Part shown: piece after piece, positions 63,421-64,000 of the stretch
Layout: each line of letters opens with the position of its first letter
How positions within the stretch are numbered: the stretch's first letter is position 1
Assembly (NCBI RefSeq): GCF_010668805.1
Contig: NZ_WUFT01000013.1
Span: 62,001-126,000, forward strand
Direction of reading: 5' to 3'
Source: Rhizobium phaseoli
GTDB taxonomy: Bacteria; Pseudomonadota; Alphaproteobacteria; Rhizobiales; Rhizobiaceae
Length of the DNA: 64,000 nt
The notes under the pieces: model-generated
The model's input: only the letters and a program-made list of their open reading frames with translations
Told to the model about the DNA's origin: nothing
Databases searched by the model: none
Position numbers and translations under genes: made by a program

Positions 63421-63888
63421 CTATTCCAAGGGCACGAACAGGCCGAGCTTGACGTCGCGCAGCACGACATTGGTGTGCATGCGGCGGATCTGCGCGTTTT
63501 CCGCCATGATCAGAGCCGCGATGTCGTCATAGTGCTCGACGTCGCGGGCGGTGATGATCGCGATCAGATCGACCGCGCCGGTGACGTAGTAGACCTGCTG
63601 GATATGATCCTGCTTCTCCGCCCAAAGGCGGAACTTCGCCAGTGCGTCGTAATTGTCCCGCTCGATCTCCATCCCGACGATGAACACCATCGATGTTCCC
63701 GTCGCCTTACGATCGACGACGGCGACCTCCGCCTTGATGATCCCCTCCTCGCGCAACCGCTTCAACCGTCGCTGCACGGCCGAGACCGACAACCCGATCC
63801 GTTCGGCAATCGTTTCGGCCTTCAGCTGGCAGTCACGCTGAACGATGTCGAGAATGTCACGGTCAAAACGATCCAGCTGTTCCATCAT
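63421..63888 (-). CDS. Lrp/AsnC-family transcriptional regulator
   Basis: A 155-residue regulator: helix-turn-helix AETIAERIGLSVSAVQRRLK (residues ~24-43) and a RAM/AsnC ligand domain (VYYVTGAVDLIAIITARDVE). It begins at ATG 63888 (a second ATG follows) without a strong ribosome site. An inverted repeat TTTTGCA-N7-TGCAAAA lies 64 bases upstream and is a likely site for it. Its ligand is probably an amino acid; control of the divergent gene beyond the window end is likely. Confidence 0.86.
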   Translation of the reverse strand: MMEQLDRFDRDILDIVQRDCQLKAETIAERIGLSVSAVQRRLKRLREEGIIKAEVAVVDRKATGTSMVFIVGMEIERDNYDALAKFRLWAEKQDHIQQVYYVTGAVDLIAIITARDVEHYDDIAALIMAENAQIRRMHTNVVLRDVKLGLFVPLE

Positions 63889-63951
63889 TCAGTCCAATTC
63901 CAGTTGCGGCACTTCATACGTTCTGCCGTATTCGATGCGCGGGGAAGATTA

Positions 63952-63972
63952 TTTTGCACATAATATGCAAAA
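63952..63972. promoter_or_regulatory. candidate Lrp-type operator
   Basis: TTTTGCA (63952-63958), seven bases CATAATA, then TGCAAAA (63966-63972): a perfect inverted repeat between the Lrp/AsnC gene and whatever follows on the plus strand. Layout (7-bp arms, AT-rich 7-bp centre) suits an Lrp-family dimer. Confidence 0.6.
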
Positions 63973-63982
63973 GAGGTGATAA

Positions 63983-64000
63983 TTGCGCGAAAAAACCGCG
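63983..64000 (+). CDS. possible start of a divergent gene (runs off the window)
   Basis: A TTG at 63983 preceded by AGAGGTG could open a gene (MREKTA..) regulated by the Lrp-type site. Six codons are too few to support identity, so this is only a possibility. Confidence 0.15.

Noticed and set aside
1..64000. Search for CRISPR arrays, tRNA/rRNA genes, insertion sequences, prophage or secretion-system genes
   Set aside because: None recognised: no regularly spaced repeats, no transposase or integrase motifs, no tRNA-like cloverleaf noted by eye. Covariance-model searches could still reveal small RNAs.

Overview
The window looks like a piece of a Rhizobium genome (R. leguminosarum/R. etli group). 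It is GC-rich with strong third-position GC. It carries ABC-transporter catabolic operons one after another, sigma-54 -24/-12 promoters, an intergenic palindromic repeat of the rhizobial RIME type, and gene sets known from rhizobia: the mctSR-mctP monocarboxylate system, a Sinorhizobium-like carnitine cluster, and a biuret hydrolase whose catalytic residues match the R. leguminosarum enzyme in number and position. No rRNA, tRNA, CRISPR array, transposase or replication origin was recognised. Whether the piece is chromosomal or from a large plasmid cannot be decided from the sequence.

Layout. 1-0.3 kb: end of a PiT-type phosphate transporter. 0.5-3.8 kb: nitrate ABC transporter (nrtA, nrtB, ATPase) behind a near-perfect sigma-54 promoter and a structured leader that may be an attenuator. 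3.9-11.5 kb: GntR regulator divergent from a second sigma-54 operon with a BMP-type ABC importer (binding protein, two permeases, double ATPase) interleaved with biuret hydrolase (biuH), a triuret-hydrolase-like enzyme (trtA) and a cupin, ending in a truncated gene start. 11.5-19 kb: a third cysteine hydrolase, a CHASE4-GGDEF-EAL protein, an orphan amino-acid binding protein, glutathione-independent formaldehyde dehydrogenase, a hypothetical gene and an EamA exporter. 19-35.7 kb: LysR regulator, then a GlxA-type regulator divergent from a carnitine operon (BKACE, carnitine dehydrogenase-thioesterase fusion, acyl-CoA dehydrogenase, NDP-forming acyl-CoA synthetase, CaiD-like hydratase, Dpp-type importer with fused ATPases, CocE/NonD hydrolase), met by a convergent HSL-type esterase.

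35.9-38.6 kb: ECF sigma factor translationally coupled to a membrane-anchored VWA protein. 38.8-49.7 kb: an idonate/gluconate-type sugar-acid regulon (SMP-30 lactonase, LacI regulator, idnD, 2-hydroxyacid dehydrogenase, idnO, gluconokinase, beta-hydroxyacid dehydrogenase, ribose-type ABC importer, small alpha/beta-barrel protein). Three copies of a palindrome centred on TTATCGATAA mark the LacI-controlled promoters. 49.9-55.1 kb: sulfonate-type ABC importer and two FMN-dependent monooxygenases. 55.1-59.3 kb: TPR-like/GGDEF cyclase and a chemoreceptor with a C-terminal CheR-docking-like tail. 59.4-63.9 kb: mctP, a DUF3311 protein, mctR, mctS and an Lrp/AsnC regulator.

The common theme is scavenging of nitrogen, carbon and sulfur from small soil and plant compounds. 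The most notable inference is that the left arm holds two sigma-54 (nitrogen-starvation) operons side by side, one for nitrate and one for biuret/triuret, the latter with its own uptake system that is probably not a nucleoside transporter.
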